Assembly: GCF_010728325.1 (NCBI RefSeq)
Contig: NZ_AP022570.1
Location: forward strand, 2,666,001 to 2,730,000
Origin: Mycolicibacterium poriferae
GTDB taxonomy: Bacteria > Actinomycetota > Actinomycetes > Mycobacteriales > Mycobacteriaceae
Direction of reading: 5' to 3'
Length of the DNA: 64,000 bases
In this document: positions 61,843 through 64,000 of the stretch, piece after piece
Layout: each line of letters starts with the position of its first letter
Numbering within the stretch: the stretch's first letter is position 1
Made by a program: the position numbers and the translations under genes
The notes under the pieces: model-generated
What the model was told of the DNA's origin: nothing
The model's input: the letters and a program-made list of their open reading frames with translations, nothing else
Databases searched by the model: none

Positions 61843-61918
61843 GGTCGCAGTACACCACGGCACACCGACAACTTCCGGTGGTGTTTCGAGGCCGGTCGGG
61901 GTGGGGAACGTGACCACC

Positions 61919-62470
61919 ATGACGCGCCGCACCACCGTCGTTGCACTGTTGTCGGTAGCCGCGCTCGGGGTGGCCGGCTGCGCACTGGACAACCGTGGAT
62001 CCGAGACGCCGTCCACCACGGCGACCCCACCGCCCCCGCCGGCGGCATTCGGCGGACAGGCGCCCACCCCGCCCCCGTCGAACGACCGCATCCTCCCGGT
62101 TGGCTCCCGATGGCTGGAGATCGACGACGTCGACGGATTGGGCACGATCGTCGTCGACGGGGTCGGTCGTACGGTGTACGCCTCGTCCTCGGACGGCCCC
62201 GAGCAGTCGACCTGTTACGGAGCCTGCGCCGACACCTGGCTGCCGTTGCTGGCCGACGGAGATCCGGCAGGCGGCATCGGCATCCAAGTGTCCGAGGTCG
62301 GGACCTTGGCGCGCCGCGACGGCAGTCAGCAGGTCACCTACCAGGGGCGCCCGCTCTACTGGTACGCCGGTGACGACATGCCCGGGCAGATCAACGGCCA
62401 CGGAATCGAGCTCTTCGGTGCGGAGTGGTTCGTGGTGACTCCGGACGGAGGCCGGGCGTCGGTCGAATGA
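61919..62470 (+). CDS. Lipoprotein with secreted repeat (PF03640-like)
   Basis: A 183-residue lipoprotein. Signal peptide ends at lipobox VAGCAL; then a Pro/Thr-rich linker; then two repeats of the secreted-repeat family: VDGVGRTVYASSSDGPEQST with CYGACADTWLPLLAD, and TYQGRPLYWYAGDDMPGQIN. Family members bind redox cofactors or are of unknown role. ATG at 61919. Followed by a strong hairpin. Confidence 0.88.
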   Translation: MTRRTTVVALLSVAALGVAGCALDNRGSETPSTTATPPPPPAAFGGQAPTPPPSNDRILPVGSRWLEIDDVDGLGTIVVDGVGRTVYASSSDGPEQSTCYGACADTWLPLLADGDPAGGIGIQVSEVGTLARRDGSQQVTYQGRPLYWYAGDDMPGQINGHGIELFGAEWFVVTPDGGRASVE

Positions 62471-62488
62471 CGGCCCGACGGCGTGGTG

Positions 62489-62512
62489 CGGCCTGCCCGG
62501 ACGGGCAGGCCG
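62489..62512 (+). terminator. Hairpin terminator after the lipoprotein gene
   Basis: Perfect 10-bp stem CGGCCTGCCC / GGGCAGGCCG with a GGAC loop, 19 bases past the stop. No U tract. Confidence 0.7.
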
Positions 62513-62590
62513 GCGCTGGTCATCTGATCAGCTAGACAGGTGTTCAGATGGGGGAATAGGGTGCAGGGTGTGAACGAGCAGTTCCTCGCC

Positions 62591-63274
62591 ATGCACATGA
62601 GCGACGGTATCGTCAACGCCCCGATCTCCCTGCTCTTCGTCGGGATCGCCGTGCTGGCGCTCGGTGTCTGCGCCTACCGCGCCCGCACCGAGCTGGACGA
62701 GCGGACCGTGCCCCTGGCGGGTCTGGTGGCGGCGTTCATCTTCGCGGTCCAGATGGTCAACTTCCCGATCCTGCCCGGCGTCAGCGGGCACCTGCTCGGC
62801 GGCGCGCTCGCCGCGATCCTGGTAGGCCCCTTCACCGGTGCACTGTGTGTCGCCGTCGTGCTCATCGTGCAGGCGCTGCTGTTCGCTGACGGCGGCGTGA
62901 CAGCGCTGGGAACCAACATCGTCAACATGGCCGTCATCGGCGTAGCGGCCGGGTACGGAACGGCGGTGCTGGTCTACCGGCTGCTCCGCCGCCGGGGCGC
63001 GGTCGGTGTGCCAGCGGTCGGGGCCCTCTCGTTCGTCGCCGCGGTTGTCGGGACCGTCTGTGCTGCCATGGGTTTCGTGCTCGAGTATGCCCTCGGCGGT
63101 GCTGCCACGACGTCGCTCGGAACAGTGGGGACCTACATGTTCGGCACCCACGTGCTGATCGGGATCGGAGAGGGAATCATCACCGCGCTGACCGTGATGG
63201 CCGTGGTCCGGGCCCGTCCCGACCTGGTCTACCTGCTGCGCACCAACCCGGCGGCAGTGGGGGCGAACGCATGA
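62591..63274 (+). CDS. cbiM: Cobalt/nickel ECF transporter S component CbiM
   Basis: A 227-residue membrane protein with about six hydrophobic helices. The start at ATG 62591 gives N-terminal MHMSDGIVNAP: in CbiM/NikM the Met-His N-terminus binds the metal, so the true start should be here even though GTG 62570 would lengthen the frame. QMVNFPILPGVSGHLLGGAL holds the other metal histidine. Forms a Co or Ni importer with the two next genes and an ATPase beyond the window. Confidence 0.9.
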   Translation: MHMSDGIVNAPISLLFVGIAVLALGVCAYRARTELDERTVPLAGLVAAFIFAVQMVNFPILPGVSGHLLGGALAAILVGPFTGALCVAVVLIVQALLFADGGVTALGTNIVNMAVIGVAAGYGTAVLVYRLLRRRGAVGVPAVGALSFVAAVVGTVCAAMGFVLEYALGGAATTSLGTVGTYMFGTHVLIGIGEGIITALTVMAVVRARPDLVYLLRTNPAAVGANA

Positions 63275-63639
63275 CCGAGACGACGCAGCGGCGCTGGTGG
63301 TTCTGGATCGGGTTCGGAGTCATCACCCTGCTCATCGCCGGGGGTGTGTCCTATCTGGCCAGTTCGGACCCCGACGGCCTGGATTCGGCCACACTGCAGG
63401 GCTGCGAGGTGGTCGAGTCCGCCGACGGTGAGGAACTGCAGGGCGACTGCATCGCCCAGCATGCCGAAGAACACAGCCTGGCCGGCTCCCCGCTGGCCGA
63501 CTACGCGCTGGGTGGGCAGGACGGCACCGGCGGGCTGGCGGGAATCGTCGGCGTGGTGGTGACCGTGTTGGTGGCCGGCGTGCTCTTCTGGTTCATCGCG
63601 CGTTCGCGGGGCAGGGCGCCGACCCAGTCCGGGGACTGA
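63271..63639 (+). CDS. cbiN: CbiN-like PDGLE-domain protein
   Basis: A 122-residue small membrane protein with one N-terminal and one C-terminal transmembrane helix. The PDGLE signature is seen as SSDPDGLDSAT. It helps CbiM to load metal. ATG overlaps the cbiM stop as ATGA. Confidence 0.88.
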   Translation: MTETTQRRWWFWIGFGVITLLIAGGVSYLASSDPDGLDSATLQGCEVVESADGEELQGDCIAQHAEEHSLAGSPLADYALGGQDGTGGLAGIVGVVVTVLVAGVLFWFIARSRGRAPTQSGD

Positions 63640-63640
63640 C

Positions 63641-64000
63641 GTGGGAGGCGGCCACTCGCACCCGCTCTACCGCGACGGTGACTCGCCCGTGCACCGGCTG
63701 CCGGGCGAGGTCAAGATCGTCTGTCTGGTGGTGTTCGTGCTGGCGGTGGTGGCCACGCCCCGAGAGTTGTTCTGGCCCTTCGGGTTGTTCGCCCTGATCC
63801 TGCTGGCCACCTGGTGGGTGGCCCGGATCCCGCTGCGCTGGATGCTGCCCCGGATGCTGATCGAGGTGCCCTTCGTGGTGCTGGCGGTGCTGTTGCCGTT
63901 CGCCGAAGGTGGCGAACGCGTTACGGTGGCGGGGGTGGAGCTGTCGGTGGTCGGGCTGTACGCCGCATGGGGAATCGTGGCGAAGGGCACCCTCGGGGTT
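63641..64000 (+). CDS. cbiQ: CbiQ, ECF transporter transmembrane subunit, 5' part
   Basis: The first 120 residues of the energy-coupling transmembrane protein. GTG at 63641, one base after cbiN. VHRLPGEVKIVCLVVFVL, then LLATWWVARIPLRWML and further hydrophobic helices. The frame is open to the window end; the ATPase gene cbiO should follow outside. Confidence 0.88.
   Translation, partial: MGGGHSHPLYRDGDSPVHRLPGEVKIVCLVVFVLAVVATPRELFWPFGLFALILLATWWVARIPLRWMLPRMLIEVPFVVLAVLLPFAEGGERVTVAGVELSVVGLYAAWGIVAKGTLGV

Noticed and set aside
62471..62590. Cobalamin or NiCo riboswitch before cbiM
   Set aside because: Only 120 bases remain after the lipoprotein and they contain its terminator; no B12-box-like or four-way-junction pattern was recognised.

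Overview
The window is high-GC actinobacterial DNA from a fast-growing, environmental-type mycobacterium (Mycolicibacterium-like). The evidence is the backbone gene order: cdsA - rlmN - ... - DUF2631 gene - MPT70/MPT83 fasciclins - dxr - rip1 - ispG - GNAT - lipoprotein PBP - mapB - glnA4 - PuuD-like amidotransferase - aldC - SDR. As I remember it, this matches the M. tuberculosis Rv2881c-Rv2857c neighbourhood. No tRNA, rRNA or CRISPR array was recognised.

Layout. (1) 1-1631: end of cdsA, then rlmN. (2) 1671-4760: a 1029-aa exported protein with a Ser/Asp/Glu-rich stalk and a tandemly duplicated beta-rich module that resembles aerolysin-type pore-forming stems. (3) About 5.0-32.5 kb: a catabolic island not expected at this place. 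It holds an aldehyde dehydrogenase with two SnoaL-like proteins, a CoA transferase, a P450 with its 3Fe-4S ferredoxin, alcohol dehydrogenases, a Baeyer-Villiger monooxygenase (BVMO), an HSL-type esterase, an SMP-30-type lactonase, an HpcH/HpaI aldolase, a thioesterase, two acyl-CoA dehydrogenases, two luciferase-like F420 oxidoreductases, a WS/DGAT acyltransferase and two paralogous TetR repressors. Eight intergenic copies of one 26-bp imperfect palindrome (TTTACA-N14-TGTMAM and variants) run through the island, and I read them as one TetR regulon. A 2386-bp IS5-type element carrying a frameshifted tnpB passenger (10494-12879) sits exactly in a CTAG where the stop codons of two convergent genes overlap. 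(4) 32.5-46.3 kb: DUF2631 protein, SDR, photolyase, PuuE-type allantoinase, two fasciclin proteins, the dxr-rip1-ispG isoprenoid/protease cluster, two acetyltransferases and a penicillin-binding lipoprotein. (5) 46.3-51.9 kb: sulfotransferase, DUF1214 protein and a divergent TetR, thioesterase, mapB, a lipoprotein and a degenerate alpha/beta hydrolase. (6) 51.9-55.5 kb: the two-gene N-acetylglutaminylglutamine amide (NAGGN) osmolyte operon. (7) 55.9-60.9 kb: a glutamine-synthetase-like gamma-glutamylation operon with a FadR-type regulator. (8) 61.0-64.0 kb: an ArsR metal sensor, a redoxin, a lipoprotein, and cbiM-cbiN-cbiQ for cobalt/nickel uptake, with cbiQ cut by the window end.

How the island may work (inference): P450 plus ferredoxin hydroxylate a cyclic, probably terpenoid or alicyclic, substrate; SDR/MDR dehydrogenases make the ketone; the BVMO inserts oxygen to give a lactone; the esterase or SMP-30 lactonase opens it; alcohol and aldehyde dehydrogenases make the acid; the CoA transferase activates it; acyl-CoA dehydrogenases and the aldolase degrade it. 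The substrate cannot be read from sequence.

A second theme is short tandem repeats that begin at the stop codon of five genes (31671, 33807, 42430, 43243, 49216), in two cases repeating the stop codon itself in register.
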